DNA from: Pseudomonas tensinigenes
Lineage (GTDB): Bacteria > Pseudomonadota > Gammaproteobacteria > Pseudomonadales > Pseudomonadaceae
Length of the DNA stretch: 64,000 nucleotides
Assembly: GCF_014268445.2 (NCBI RefSeq)
Contig: NZ_CP077089.1
Coordinates: forward strand, 186,001-250,000
Reading direction: 5' to 3'
The notes beneath the pieces are model-generated. The model did no database searches. It was not told where the DNA came from and worked only from the letters and a program-made list of their open reading frames with translations. Position 1 is the first letter of the stretch. Every line of letters starts with the position of its first letter. Positions 32,926 through 42,358 of this stretch are shown here, piece by piece. The translations under genes and the position numbers were made by a program.

Positions 32926-33723
32926 TTAAGTTGCCTGAGCGGCGGCAATGCGTGAGTTTTTGCGCTGACGACGAACCATCTCGCCGGCCAGGGCCAGATA
33001 AGCCAAGGCGCCGCGCGATTGCTTGTCGTAGGCCAGCGCCGGCATGCCGTAGCTCGGCGCTTCGGCCAGACGGATATTGCGCGGGATCACCGTGTCGTAG
33101 AGTTGCTCGCCGAAGTGTTCCTTGAGCTGCGCCGAAACGTCATTCATCAAGCTCAGGCGCGGGTCGTACATGGTCCGCAGCAAACCTTCGACTTTCAGGT
33201 TCGGATTGAGCAGTTCGGCGATGCGCTTGATGTTATCCACAAGGTCGCTGAGACCTTCGAGCGCAAAGTACTCGCACTGCATGGGGATAATTACCCCGTC
33301 AGCAGCGACCAGTGCGTTCAGCGTGAGCATCGACAGCGACGGCGGGCAGTCGATCAAAATGTAATCGTAGTTTTCACGGATCGGCGCCAGCGCGCTGCGC
33401 AGACGACTTTCCTTCATCTGCATTTCCAGCAGTACCACTTCAGCCGCCGTCAGATCGCGGTTGGCCGGCAGCAGTTGATAACCGCCATGCTCGGAATAGT
33501 GCATGGCCTGGGCCAGATCGCATTCGCCGATCAGCAGGTCGTAGACCGAGTTTTCCAGGCCGTGTTTATCCACACCGCTACCCATGGTGGCGTTGCCCTG
33601 TGGATCGAGATCGATCAACAGCACCCGCCGCTTGGTCGCGACCAGGGATGCTGCGAGGTTGATGCAGGTGGTGGTCTTGCCCACACCACCCTTTTGGTTC
33701 GCTATCGCGAATACCTTAGCCAT
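32926..33723 (-). CDS. parA: Chromosome partitioning ATPase ParA (Soj)
   Basis: 265 aa from ATG 33723 (MAKVFAIANQKGGVGKTT). The deviant Walker A KGGVGKTT is near 11-18, with DLDPQGNATMGSG near 40 and IDCPPSL near 122. An upstream in-frame start would add six residues that are not part of the family. It drives separation of origin regions with ParB and lies between rsmG and parB, the usual order. Confidence 0.96.
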   Translation of the reverse strand: MAKVFAIANQKGGVGKTTTCINLAASLVATKRRVLLIDLDPQGNATMGSGVDKHGLENSVYDLLIGECDLAQAMHYSEHGGYQLLPANRDLTAAEVVLLEMQMKESRLRSALAPIRENYDYILIDCPPSLSMLTLNALVAADGVIIPMQCEYFALEGLSDLVDNIKRIAELLNPNLKVEGLLRTMYDPRLSLMNDVSAQLKEHFGEQLYDTVIPRNIRLAEAPSYGMPALAYDKQSRGALAYLALAGEMVRRQRKNSRIAAAQAT

Positions 33724-33741
33724 TCTTGCTTGTGTTCCCAA

Positions 33742-34386
33742 TCATGCCGTGCGGCGCAGTATCAGCAGATGGCGTTGGCCTTGGCAACCGGGTACGGCCA
33801 GGGCGTGTTCGCTATCGAGTTTGAAGTCTGCCGGCAATGCTACCAGCTCATCGGCCGGATGAACGCCCTTCATTGCCAGCCAGCGTGTATCGGCATCGCC
33901 GAGATGGCGAGTCCAGTTGGTGAAGTTCTCCATGCTGCTGAACGCCCGGGAAATGATCCCGTTGAACGGCTCTGCAGGCTGGAAAGCTTCGACACGACTG
34001 TGGATAACTTGCAGGTTATCCAGTTTGAGTTCGAGTTTGACTTGAGTCAGGAAGCGGGTTTTCTTGCCATTGCTGTCCAGACAGGTCACTTGCGAGTCCG
34101 GATACAGGATCGCCAACGGGATCCCCGGCATGCCGCCGCCGCTGCCGACGTCGAGCCAACGACCGTTTTCGATGAACGACATCACGCTGAGACTATCGAG
34201 CAAGTGCCGCGAAACCATTTCGTCCGGATCACGCACCGCGGTCAGGTTGTAGGCCTGGTTCCATTTGATCAACAGGGCCAGATAACCCAACAGCAACTCG
34301 TGCTGGGTTTCAGTGAGATTGACACCGAGCTCGCGGGCTCCTGTGGATAACTCTTCGGCGTGTTGCGAAGTGACCTTAGAACTCAA
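33742..34386 (-). CDS. rsmG: 16S rRNA (guanine527-N7)-methyltransferase
   Basis: 214 aa. SAM-binding motif [16 protein letters not shown] near 77-92 and the preceding [11 protein letters not shown] region match RsmG/GidB. It methylates G527 of 16S rRNA; its loss gives low-level streptomycin resistance in other bacteria. It overlaps mnmG by 4 bases (ATGA) and forms one transcript with it and the par genes. Confidence 0.95.
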   Translation of the reverse strand: MSSKVTSQHAEELSTGARELGVNLTETQHELLLGYLALLIKWNQAYNLTAVRDPDEMVSRHLLDSLSVMSFIENGRWLDVGSGGGMPGIPLAILYPDSQVTCLDSNGKKTRFLTQVKLELKLDNLQVIHSRVEAFQPAEPFNGIISRAFSSMENFTNWTRHLGDADTRWLAMKGVHPADELVALPADFKLDSEHALAVPGCQGQRHLLILRRTA

Positions 34387-36284
34387 GCGCTTTGCTCCAA
34401 CTGACGGCCCGCGCCGCGTTTTTTCAAATGAATCATCAACAGCGAAATCGCTGCCGGGGTCACACCCGGGATCCGCGAAGCCTGGCCCAACGTCTCTGGT
34501 CGAGTCGCGCCGAGCTTGCTCTGGATCTCCTTGGAGAGACCGGAAATGTTGGTGTAATCGATATCCACAGGCAATTTGGTGTCTTCACTGGCGCGCAGAC
34601 GGGCGATTTCGTCCTGTTGACGGTCGATGTAACCGGCGTATTTGGTCTTGATTTCAACCTGCTCGGCGACCTGTGGATCTTCGGCGCCGTTGCCGGTCAC
34701 TTCGACCAGACCAGCGTAGTCGATTTCCGGACGACTCAAGAGGTTGAGCAAGTTGTATTCGTGGGTCAGCGGCGTGCCGAATTTCTCGGCAATCGCATCG
34801 CCCTGCTGCGTGTTCGGGCGAACCCAGGTGCTTTTCAGGCGCTGCTCTTCGAGTTCAATGCTTTCGCGTTTCTTGCAGAAGGCCGCCCAACGCGCGTCAT
34901 CGACCAGACCGAGCTCGCGACCTTTTTCGGTCAGACGCAGGTCGGCGTTGTCCTCGCGCAGGATCAGGCGGTACTCGGCACGGGAAGTGAACATGCGGTA
35001 CGGCTCTTGGGTACCGAGGGTGATCAGGTCGTCGACCAATACACCGATGTACGCTTCATCGCGACGCGGGCACCAGGCTTCTTTGCCCTTGGCGCGCAGT
35101 GCGGCGTTGGCGCCAGCGAGCAAACCTTGAGCGCCGGCTTCTTCGTAACCGGTGGTGCCGTTGATTTGCCCGGCGAAGAACAGACCGCCGATGACTTTGG
35201 TTTCGAGGCTGTACTTCAGATCGCGCGGATCGAAGTAGTCGTACTCGATCGCATAACCCGGACGCACGATGTGTGCGTTTTCCATGCCGCGAATCGATTG
35301 CACGATCTGCAATTGCACGTCGAACGGCAAGCTTGTGGATATCCCGTTCGGATACAGCTCATGGGTGGTCAAACCTTCCGGTTCGATAAACACCTGATGG
35401 CTTTCCTTGTCGGCAAAGCGGTGAATCTTGTCTTCGATCGACGGGCAATAGCGCGGGCCGATGCCTTCGATTTCACCGGCAGCGGAATACATCGGCGAAC
35501 GATCGAGGTTCGCGGCAATGATTTCGTGGGTGCGGGCGTTGGTGTGAGTAATCCAGCAACTGACCTGGCGTGGATGCTGTTCCTTGTTGCCCATGAACGA
35601 CATCACCGGGATCGGCGTATCGCCTGGTTGCTCGGTCATCACCGAGAAATCCACAGACTTGCCGTCGATACGCGGTGGTGTGCCGGTTTTCAGGCGACCG
35701 ACACGCAGTGGCAGTTCACGCAAACGGTGAGCCAGGGCGATCGACGGCGGATCACCGGCGCGGCCACCGGAAAAATTCTGCAAACCGATGTGGATAAGTC
35801 CACCAAGGAAGGTACCGGTGGTCAACACCACGGAATCGGCGAAGAAGCGCAGACCCATTTGCGTGACAACACCACGGACCTGTTCCTGCTCGACGATCAG
35901 GTCATCAGCCGCTTGTTGAAATATCCACAGGTTCGGTTGGTTTTCGAGGATTTCGCGGACAGCGGCTTTGTACAGAATCCGGTCGGCTTGCGCACGAGTC
36001 GCCCGTACGGCTGGGCCTTTGCGGCTGTTCAACACACGAAACTGGATGCCACCCAAATCGGTAGCCGTGGCCATCGCGCCGCCGAGGGCATCGATTTCCT
36101 TGACCAGATGGCTTTTGCCAATGCCACCGATGGCCGGGTTGCAACTCATGGCACCGAGGGTTTCCACGTTATGCGTCAGCAACAGGGTTTTTGCCCCCAT
36201 ACGTGCTGAGGCCAGTGCTGCCTCGGTACCGGCATGACCGCCGCCGATGACGATCACTTCAAAACGGGAAGGGAAATCCACCAC
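34383..36284 (-). CDS. mnmG: tRNA uridine-34 carboxymethylaminomethyl modification enzyme, FAD subunit
   Basis: 633 aa. FAD-binding [14 protein letters not shown] at about 11-24, [14 protein letters not shown] near 44-57 (active Cys region), GGRAGDPPS near 170 and RPGYAIEYD near 345. With MnmE it modifies the wobble uridine of several tRNAs. It is first in the mnmG-rsmG-parA-parB transcript, with the DnaA-box region directly upstream, so its transcription runs away from that region. Confidence 0.97.
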   Translation of the reverse strand: MVDFPSRFEVIVIGGGHAGTEAALASARMGAKTLLLTHNVETLGAMSCNPAIGGIGKSHLVKEIDALGGAMATATDLGGIQFRVLNSRKGPAVRATRAQADRILYKAAVREILENQPNLWIFQQAADDLIVEQEQVRGVVTQMGLRFFADSVVLTTGTFLGGLIHIGLQNFSGGRAGDPPSIALAHRLRELPLRVGRLKTGTPPRIDGKSVDFSVMTEQPGDTPIPVMSFMGNKEQHPRQVSCWITHTNARTHEIIAANLDRSPMYSAAGEIEGIGPRYCPSIEDKIHRFADKESHQVFIEPEGLTTHELYPNGISTSLPFDVQLQIVQSIRGMENAHIVRPGYAIEYDYFDPRDLKYSLETKVIGGLFFAGQINGTTGYEEAGAQGLLAGANAALRAKGKEAWCPRRDEAYIGVLVDDLITLGTQEPYRMFTSRAEYRLILREDNADLRLTEKGRELGLVDDARWAAFCKKRESIELEEQRLKSTWVRPNTQQGDAIAEKFGTPLTHEYNLLNLLSRPEIDYAGLVEVTGNGAEDPQVAEQVEIKTKYAGYIDRQQDEIARLRASEDTKLPVDIDYTNISGLSKEIQSKLGATRPETLGQASRIPGVTPAAISLLMIHLKKRGAGRQLEQSA

Positions 36285-36853
36285 GCACCTCGTGCCTGCT
36301 TAAGTAGGTAATTCAGGAATAGTTTGAGATCAGGTTTCTGGACCTGGTCGACAAGTATAGGGACTTCGCCCTTCCTAAAGAACCCTTTGCACAAAATTTA
36401 ACCAGCTGTGGAGAACTCGAGGTTAAAAGAATAAAAAAGAGAGAAATTTATAAAACCTTTGTTTTTATGTTTATTCTTACTGAGCACGCTTTCTGTGGAT
36501 AGATTGCTACAGGCCTTTATATTCAATATGTACAGAGTTTCAAAACCCTGTGCTCATGTGCCAGTGAGGCCCTTGGATAACCGGTGTAAGCCTGTGGATG
36601 AAAGGGGTGGTTATCCACAGAGTGGGTTATATCCAGTTTTCAGGCCCTGTTATCAACTGCCCTTAGTGGCAGTTATTCACAGGGCTTAATCCACAGAAAA
36701 TCGACCAAATGGCTTTTTCCGGGCGCAAAAAAAACCGCCATCGAAAGATCGGTGACGACCAGGAAGCCGATGGAGGGATGTGAAAGGGCTATTGTGAGAG
36801 AACGTAACAGAGGCTAATAATAGCCATTATCATTAACTCGTCAGTTTCTCCCC
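36285..36853. other. mnmG-side origin-like region with DnaA boxes
   Basis: 569 bases without a gene. An AT-rich block (about 36420-36480) is followed by DnaA-box-like sequences: TGTGGATAG 36494, TGTGGATGA 36593, TTATCCACA 36611 (perfect), TTATTCACA 36673 and TAATCCACA 36687. TGTACAGAG, TGGATAACC and TGCCCTTAG occur in the same order as in the dnaA-side oriC. Pseudomonas chromosomes are known to carry two autonomously replicating segments, one near gidA (mnmG), and this looks like that one. A TATACT -10 element for mnmG can be read at 36354-36359 on the minus strand, with a poor -35. Confidence 0.65.
36792..36835 (+). promoter_or_regulatory. Iron-regulated promoter with Fur box upstream of the fecI-type gene
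   Basis: TTGTGA (36792-36797), 18 bases, AATAAT (36816-36821). Overlapping the -10 is TAATAATAGCCATTATCATT (36815-36834), a close match to the Fur consensus GATAATGATTATCATTATC. Under iron-replete conditions Fur would shut off the sigma factor gene 20 bases downstream. The gene's ATG has no purine-rich ribosome binding site. Confidence 0.6.
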
Positions 36854-37360
36854 ATGTCCCCACCCGCCCACCACGCTGCGATCGAGCAAATCTACGAGCA
36901 ACACCATTCGTGGCTATATGGATGGCTCAAGGGCAAATTGCATAACGCCTGCGATGCTGCGGATGTCGCGCATGACACCTTCGTGCGGATCCTCGCGGCA
37001 CGGAATGCCGCGCAGATTCGCGAACCGCGGGATTATCTGGCGACCATTGCACGCGGCCTCGTCATTGATCGCTATAGAAGACAGGCCATCGAAGTCGCCT
37101 ACTTGCAGACCTTGGCTGCTCGACCGGAAGCCACCGCCATCAGCGAAGAAGACAAGGCACTGATCATCGAAACCCTGATCGCTGTGGATAAAGCCTTGGC
37201 CGGTCTGGGCGCGCGAACCCGGCAGATCTTTATGCTCTCGCAGATCGACGGCCTGACTTATCAACAGATCGCTGTGCAGTTGAAGGTTTCCCTGACCACA
37301 GTAAAGAAGCACATGATCCGCGCTTTGACGGAATGTGCCCTGATCATGGCGCAGCGCTGA
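36854..37360 (+). CDS. FecI-type ECF sigma factor
   Basis: 168 aa. Sigma region 2 (ADVAHDTFVRILA near 36-48) and region 4 HTH (LTYQQIAVQLKVSLTTVKKH near 134-153). It would direct RNA polymerase to the receptor gene downstream when the cognate siderophore is bound. A Fur box lies at its promoter. The start ATG follows TTTCTCCCC, with no Shine-Dalgarno sequence. Its stop overlaps the fecR start (TGATG). The cassette lies between mnmG and mnmE, where P. aeruginosa has only a small gene. Confidence 0.88.
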   Translation: MSPPAHHAAIEQIYEQHHSWLYGWLKGKLHNACDAADVAHDTFVRILAARNAAQIREPRDYLATIARGLVIDRYRRQAIEVAYLQTLAARPEATAISEEDKALIIETLIAVDKALAGLGARTRQIFMLSQIDGLTYQQIAVQLKVSLTTVKKHMIRALTECALIMAQR

Positions 37361-38307
37361 TGGCCATCGCCCCCAACCGCAAAGTGTTCGAAGCCGCTGC
37401 CGCTTGGTACGTGCAGTTTCAGGCAGATCCGCCGACGCTCGCCGAACAAAAAGCCTGGCAGCTGTGGATAGATAGCGATCCAGCGCACTTGGCGGCGTGG
37501 AACCAGATGGAACAATTGCAGCGTCATTTCGGCACTCTGCCGCAGGATTTGAAACGTCGCGCGCTGAATACCGGCCAGCAACGGCGTCAGGTACTGAAGC
37601 TGTTGCTGCTCGCGACCGGGACAGGGTTCCTCGGTTGGAACGCTCAGCAACATACATCCCTGGGGAATGTCTGGGCCGACTACAAAACCGGCGTTGGCCA
37701 GCGTCGTAGCCTTTCATTGGCGGATGGCAGCCAGATCCAGCTCAACACCGATACCGCCATCGATGTGTCTTTCGACGCCGCACAGCGCCTGATTCGCCTG
37801 CGCTCGGGTGAGATTCTCATTGAAACCGGCAAGCTTGGCGATCAGCGGCCGTTTTTTGTCGAGACCCACGACGGCCGGATTCAAGCGTTGGGTACGCGTT
37901 TTTCGGTGCATCAGCTGTCGGGCTCGACGCGGGTCGGCGTGCTGGAAGATCGGGTCAGCGTGCAACCCGCTGATCCATCAACGGCCGCGATGATCTTGAA
38001 GGCAGGCGAAGGTGCTGACTTCGATAGTCGGCATATCGGACGCCTTCTTCCATTTGAATCCTCAGCAGTGGCGTGGACCAACGGCCAGTTGATTGTGCTC
38101 GATGCACGGTTGGGTGAGGTGATCGACGAGTTGGGGCGTTATCGCAGCGGTGTTCTGCACTGCGACAGCCGCGCCCGGGATCTGCGGGTATCCGGCACCT
38201 TTCGGCTCGATTCCACTGATGCCGTGCTGGCCAACCTTCAGGCCTCGTTACCGATCAACGTCCGCTACTTCACCCGTTACTGGGTCTCGATCAGCCACAA
38301 CGTCTGA
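37360..38307 (+). CDS. FecR-type anti-sigma / signal transfer protein
   Basis: 315 aa from ATG 37360, overlapping the sigma factor stop; the open frame extends 9 codons upstream into it. The N-terminal DUF4880-type segment (AAAAWYVQFQADPPT..W..WI.SDPAHLAAW) binds the sigma factor in the cytoplasm. One membrane segment is near 78-95, then a periplasmic FecR domain (DGSQIQLNTDTAIDV near 125-140) and a C-terminal STN-like tail that contacts the receptor. Length is typical. Confidence 0.88.
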   Translation: MAIAPNRKVFEAAAAWYVQFQADPPTLAEQKAWQLWIDSDPAHLAAWNQMEQLQRHFGTLPQDLKRRALNTGQQRRQVLKLLLLATGTGFLGWNAQQHTSLGNVWADYKTGVGQRRSLSLADGSQIQLNTDTAIDVSFDAAQRLIRLRSGEILIETGKLGDQRPFFVETHDGRIQALGTRFSVHQLSGSTRVGVLEDRVSVQPADPSTAAMILKAGEGADFDSRHIGRLLPFESSAVAWTNGQLIVLDARLGEVIDELGRYRSGVLHCDSRARDLRVSGTFRLDSTDAVLANLQASLPINVRYFTRYWVSISHNV

Positions 38308-38322
38308 TCGAAAATCACCTGG

Positions 38323-38351
38323 GGAAAAATAAATCGAAAACAGGGTTATCT
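38323..38351 (+). promoter_or_regulatory. Possible ECF-sigma promoter of the TonB receptor gene
   Basis: GGAAAA (38323-38328) with 17 bases to TTATCT (38346-38351). FecI-group promoters often carry a GGAAAT-like -35. It lies in the 119-base gap before the receptor gene, where a separate inducible promoter is expected. This is pattern matching only. Confidence 0.3.
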
Positions 38352-38426
38352 TTTTTTGCCCTGACCCGGCCCTACAGGTAATCGCGATAAACGCGGCTCT
38401 TCGCCACCTTCAGGGCTTATCCACAC

Positions 38427-40862
38427 ATGCGTCTTCCCACGTTCCGTCAGCGTTTTTCTCACCACTGCATTGCCTACAGCCTACTGATGACCAGCGCCGC
38501 GCCTTGCCTGGTAATGACCAACAACGCCTTCGCGGCGACGGCCGCCCAGCGTTACACCATTGCTGCCGGCCCGCTTGATAATGCTTTGAGCCAATTCGCC
38601 TCCGCAGCAAACGTGATTCTGTCGTTTTCGCCGCAACAGACCAGCCGTTTACGCAGTGCGGGACTGAACGGCAATTTCACCGTCGACCAGGGATTCGCTC
38701 AACTGCTGCAAGGCTCGGGGTTGCAAGCCGTACCGCAGGCGCCGGGCAGTTACATTCTGCAGGCGTTGCCCAATGGTGACGCGCTGGAACTGGCCCCGAC
38801 CAACATCAACGGGCAATTGGCCAATCCGATGAATCTGGATTACGCCGCCGACGTTGGCTACAAGGCGCAGAACAGCCGGATCGGTACGAAAACCAGCACG
38901 GCGTTGTCGGAAACGCCGCGCTCGGTGTCAGTCGTAACCGCGCAACGCATGAAAGATCAGAAATCTCAGACGCTCACCGAGGTGCTTGGCTACGTGCCGG
39001 GGATCTTTGCTCCTCCGTTTGCCGCCGGCGACAGTCTGGCCGGCGATCTGTTTTTCATTCGCGGTTTCAACGCCACCGATTACGGCTACGGCCTGCTGCG
39101 CGATGGACTCCGTGTGCAAGGCAACCGTTATGACACCAGTACCGAACCTTATGGACTTGAGCGGGTGGAAATTTTCCGTGGCCCGTCCTCATTGCTGTAT
39201 GGGGAAAACGCCCCCGGCGGCCTGGTCAATCTGGTCAGCAAACGGCCAACCGCTGCACCGCAAGGCGAAGTGCAACTCGGCTATGGCTCGAACAACCGAC
39301 GGCAAATCGGTGTTGATGTGTCGGGGCCACTCAACGACAGCGGCAACATTCTCGGGCGTGTAGTGATGCTCGGCCGCAAGTCCGACACCCAGACCGATCA
39401 CGTCCCGGATGACCGCCTCTACATCGCCCCTTCGCTGACCCTGAATTTTGACGATTTCAACACCTTGACCCTGCTGGCCAACTACCAGAAGGATCACACC
39501 AATATGGAACTTGGCCTACCGGCCGCCGGCACCTTGCTGACAAACCCCAATGGCAAGTTATCCAAAGGCACCATGCTCGGCGACCCGGACTGGAACACCT
39601 TCGAACGGGAAACCTGGAGCAGCGGTTACGAGTTCAGCCACTCCTTCAACGACGACTGGCAGTTCCGGCAGAACTCGCGCTACATGCAGTCGCGCATCAC
39701 CCGCCACGAAACCTGGCCAGGCAACCTCAACAATGCGGGCTTCGGCACGCGCCTGAACATGACCGCCTACGATCGCTTCAACAAATCGATGGTGTACTCG
39801 CTGGATAACCAACTGGAAGGCAAATTCCAGCTCGGTAGGCTGGAAAACACCGTGCTGTTCGGCGCCAGCTACGATCGCACTTCGTTCAATCAGGACTGGA
39901 ATGCCGGCATCGTCGGGCCGATCGATATCTACAACCCGGTTTACCTGCGCGATCCCACCACCCCGATCGCGGTGCAAAACACGCTGCTCGAGCAACAGAT
40001 GAAAGGTGTTTATGCACAGATCCAAAGCAAATATGACAACTGGTTGTTCTTGCTCGGTGGGCGCCAGGACTGGGTCGACAGTGATTTTCGCGACAAGGTG
40101 GCCAAGGGCAGCAACATCAGTTCCGAGGACAAGAAATTCACCTATCAGGGCGGGGTGATGTACCAGTTCGACAACGGCATGACGCCGTATGTCAGCTATT
40201 CCACCTCATTCGTGCCGGTGCAGCAGATTTCCAATGCCGGCACGCCACTCGACCCGATCACCAGCAGCCAATATGAAGTGGGCCTGAAGTACGAACCGAT
40301 TGGCTGGGACACCGCGTTCACCGCTTCGGTGTATGACCTGCGCAAAAAGGACGACACCTACTTCGACTCGACCACGTCGACCTATCGCCAGGTCGGCGAA
40401 AGCCGTTCCAAAGGCGTGGAACTGGAACTCAACAGCAATCTGACCCAGAACCTCAACGTGACTGCGGCTTATACCTACACCGATGCGCGGATTACCAAGG
40501 ATGCCGCGACGTCATTGGTCAAAGGCCATCAAATGACCGGGGTACCACGTAATCAGGCTTCGGTCTGGACGAAATACCGATTCCTCGATGGCGACTTGAA
40601 AGGTCTGTACGTCGGCGGTGGTGTGCGTTACTTCGATAGTGCCTTCGCTTACACCTCGTCTACTCTGTACGGGAAGCTGGATGCCGGCGATGTCACGTTG
40701 GTGGATGCGGCCATCGGTTATCAGATCGACACGCACTGGAGCGTCGACCTGAACGCGAAAAACTTGTTCGACGAGGAGTATGTGTCGGGATGCAACGATG
40801 CCGGCCGCTGCTACTGGGGTGAAGACCGCACCTTGCTCGGTACGGTTTCTTACAACTGGTAA
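38427..40862 (+). CDS. TonB-dependent ferric siderophore receptor with N-terminal signalling domain
   Basis: 811 aa. Signal peptide (cleavage near AFAA, residue 36), then an STN signalling domain (about 42-110; RYTIAAGPLDNALSQFA), plug (about 150-260; ETPRSVSVVTAQRM) and a 22-strand barrel ending in an aromatic Trp. The C-terminal CNDAGRCYWGEDRTLLGTVS is close to ferrichrome/hydroxamate receptors (FhuA/FiuA type), so a hydroxamate xenosiderophore is the best guess. It is the regulated target of the FecI/FecR pair. A TTATCCACA box ends one base before its ATG. Confidence 0.85.
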   Translation: MRLPTFRQRFSHHCIAYSLLMTSAAPCLVMTNNAFAATAAQRYTIAAGPLDNALSQFASAANVILSFSPQQTSRLRSAGLNGNFTVDQGFAQLLQGSGLQAVPQAPGSYILQALPNGDALELAPTNINGQLANPMNLDYAADVGYKAQNSRIGTKTSTALSETPRSVSVVTAQRMKDQKSQTLTEVLGYVPGIFAPPFAAGDSLAGDLFFIRGFNATDYGYGLLRDGLRVQGNRYDTSTEPYGLERVEIFRGPSSLLYGENAPGGLVNLVSKRPTAAPQGEVQLGYGSNNRRQIGVDVSGPLNDSGNILGRVVMLGRKSDTQTDHVPDDRLYIAPSLTLNFDDFNTLTLLANYQKDHTNMELGLPAAGTLLTNPNGKLSKGTMLGDPDWNTFERETWSSGYEFSHSFNDDWQFRQNSRYMQSRITRHETWPGNLNNAGFGTRLNMTAYDRFNKSMVYSLDNQLEGKFQLGRLENTVLFGASYDRTSFNQDWNAGIVGPIDIYNPVYLRDPTTPIAVQNTLLEQQMKGVYAQIQSKYDNWLFLLGGRQDWVDSDFRDKVAKGSNISSEDKKFTYQGGVMYQFDNGMTPYVSYSTSFVPVQQISNAGTPLDPITSSQYEVGLKYEPIGWDTAFTASVYDLRKKDDTYFDSTTSTYRQVGESRSKGVELELNSNLTQNLNVTAAYTYTDARITKDAATSLVKGHQMTGVPRNQASVWTKYRFLDGDLKGLYVGGGVRYFDSAFAYTSSTLYGKLDAGDVTLVDAAIGYQIDTHWSVDLNAKNLFDEEYVSGCNDAGRCYWGEDRTLLGTVSYNW

Positions 40863-40866
40863 AACG

Positions 40867-40905
40867 AAAAAGGGGCTGTGGATAAATTCTCACAGCCCCC
40901 TTTTT
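40867..40905. terminator. Bidirectional terminator between receptor gene and mnmE
   Basis: AAAAAGGGGCTGTG (40867-40880), loop GATAAATTCT, then CACAGCCCCCTTTTT (40891-40905), with one extra C. It serves the two converging genes. The perfect TGTGGATAA (40877-40885) spans stem and loop. Confidence 0.85.
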
Positions 40906-40906
40906 G

Positions 40907-42277
40907 TTATTTGCCGATGCAGAAGCTGGAAAAGATTCTTCCCAGCAGATCATCAGAGCTGAAAGCCCCGGTGATTTCACCAAGAGAATGCTGGGCCTGA
41001 CGCAAATCTTCGGCGAGCAATTCACCGGCACCCGCCAATGTCAGCTGCGCACGGCCGTGTTCCAGCGCGGCACTGGCATGGCGCAGAGCCTCGAGATGGC
41101 GGCGACGTGCGCTGAAGCTGCTTTCCGACGTTTGCTCGTAACCCATGCAAGCCTTGAGATGGTCACGCAGCAAGTCCAGCCCTTCACCGGCCGACTTGGC
41201 GCTAAGGCTGATCGTCACATGTCCGTCTTCACTGGTTTCCAGGGCAATTGCTTCGCCGGTCAGATCCGCTTTGTTGCGAATCAGGGTGACTTTCGCCGGA
41301 TCCGGACGGGTTTCGAGGAATTCCGGCCACAACGCAAACGGGTCCAGCGCCTCCGGGGCGGTCGCATCGACCACCAACAACACCCGATCGGCTTCACCAA
41401 TTGCCTTCAATGCCCGTTCGACACCGATCTTTTCCACATGATCGTCGGTATCACGCAAACCTGCGGTATCGACAACGTGCAACGGCATGCCGTCGATGTG
41501 GATATGTTCACGCAGAATATCGCGAGTGGTGCCGGCAATCTCCGTCACGATCGCCGCTTCGCGACCGGCCAGCGCATTCAACAGACTGGACTTGCCGGCA
41601 TTCGGACGGCCGGCAATCACCACGGTCATGCCATCGCGCAACAACGCACCCTGCCCGGCTTCACGCAGTACTGTGGATAACTCATCGCGCACTTTGTCGA
41701 GCATGCTCAACACATGGCCATCGGCGAGGAAGTCGATTTCTTCTTCCGGAAAGTCGATGGCGGCTTCGACGTAGATGCGCAGACCGATCAGTTGTTCGGT
41801 CAAGTTATGCACACGCTGGGAAAAAGCGCCTTGCAAAGAACGCAGAGCATTGCGTGCAGCCTGTGCCGAACTGGCTTCGATCAAATCGGCAATCGCCTCG
41901 GCCTGGGCCAGGTCGAGTTTGTCATTGAGGAAGGCTCGTTCACTGAATTCACCGGGACGGGCCAAACGACAACCCAACTCCAGGCAACGCTTGAGCAGCA
42001 TGTCCAGCACGATCGGGCCGCCATGTCCCTGCAATTCCAGCACGTCTTCGCCGGTAAACGAGTTCGGTCCCGGGAAATACAGCGCCAGACCTTCATCGAG
42101 CACTTGCTGGTCGTCACTGAAAAACGGCCCGTAATGGGCGTAACGCGGTTTCAGTTCGCGGCCGCTGATAGCTTTGGCTGCAACGCTGGCCAGCGGTCCG
42201 GAAATACGGACGATGCCCACACCGCCGCGACCTTGAGCGGTGGCGACGGCGGCGATGGTTTCACGAGGTGTGCTCAT
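40907..42277 (-). CDS. mnmE: tRNA modification GTPase MnmE
   Basis: 456 aa from ATG 42277 ([19 protein letters not shown]); an in-frame TTG six codons earlier is less likely. The N-terminal folate-binding domain is followed by the G domain: GRPNAGKSS near 224, GTTRD near 248, DTAGLRD near 270 and NKAD near 334. The C-terminal FCIGK supplies the catalytic Cys. Partner of MnmG in wobble-uridine modification. It is the last gene of the rpmH-rnpA-yidD-yidC cluster direction, but with a terminator before it. Confidence 0.97.
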   Translation of the reverse strand: MSTPRETIAAVATAQGRGGVGIVRISGPLASVAAKAISGRELKPRYAHYGPFFSDDQQVLDEGLALYFPGPNSFTGEDVLELQGHGGPIVLDMLLKRCLELGCRLARPGEFSERAFLNDKLDLAQAEAIADLIEASSAQAARNALRSLQGAFSQRVHNLTEQLIGLRIYVEAAIDFPEEEIDFLADGHVLSMLDKVRDELSTVLREAGQGALLRDGMTVVIAGRPNAGKSSLLNALAGREAAIVTEIAGTTRDILREHIHIDGMPLHVVDTAGLRDTDDHVEKIGVERALKAIGEADRVLLVVDATAPEALDPFALWPEFLETRPDPAKVTLIRNKADLTGEAIALETSEDGHVTISLSAKSAGEGLDLLRDHLKACMGYEQTSESSFSARRRHLEALRHASAALEHGRAQLTLAGAGELLAEDLRQAQHSLGEITGAFSSDDLLGRIFSSFCIGK

Positions 42278-42310
42278 AAACCGGAATCCAGACAAAAGTG
42301 GCAGATAGCA

Positions 42311-42333
42311 AAACGCCCCACGAGGGGGCGTTC
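42311..42333 (-). terminator. Terminator or attenuator between yidC and mnmE
   Basis: AACGCCCC (42312-42319), loop ACGAG, GGGGCGTT (42325-42332). On the minus strand the stem is followed by TTTT. It lies 27 bases after the yidC stop, so mnmE may need its own promoter or read-through. Confidence 0.65.
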
Positions 42334-42358
42334 TGAGTGGTGTTATCCACAGTGCAAG

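Noticed and set aside
36720..36790. Possible terminator or small RNA near the A-run at 36727
   Set aside because: Only a weak CCATCG/CGATGG pairing over a long loop; no convincing stem or T tract.
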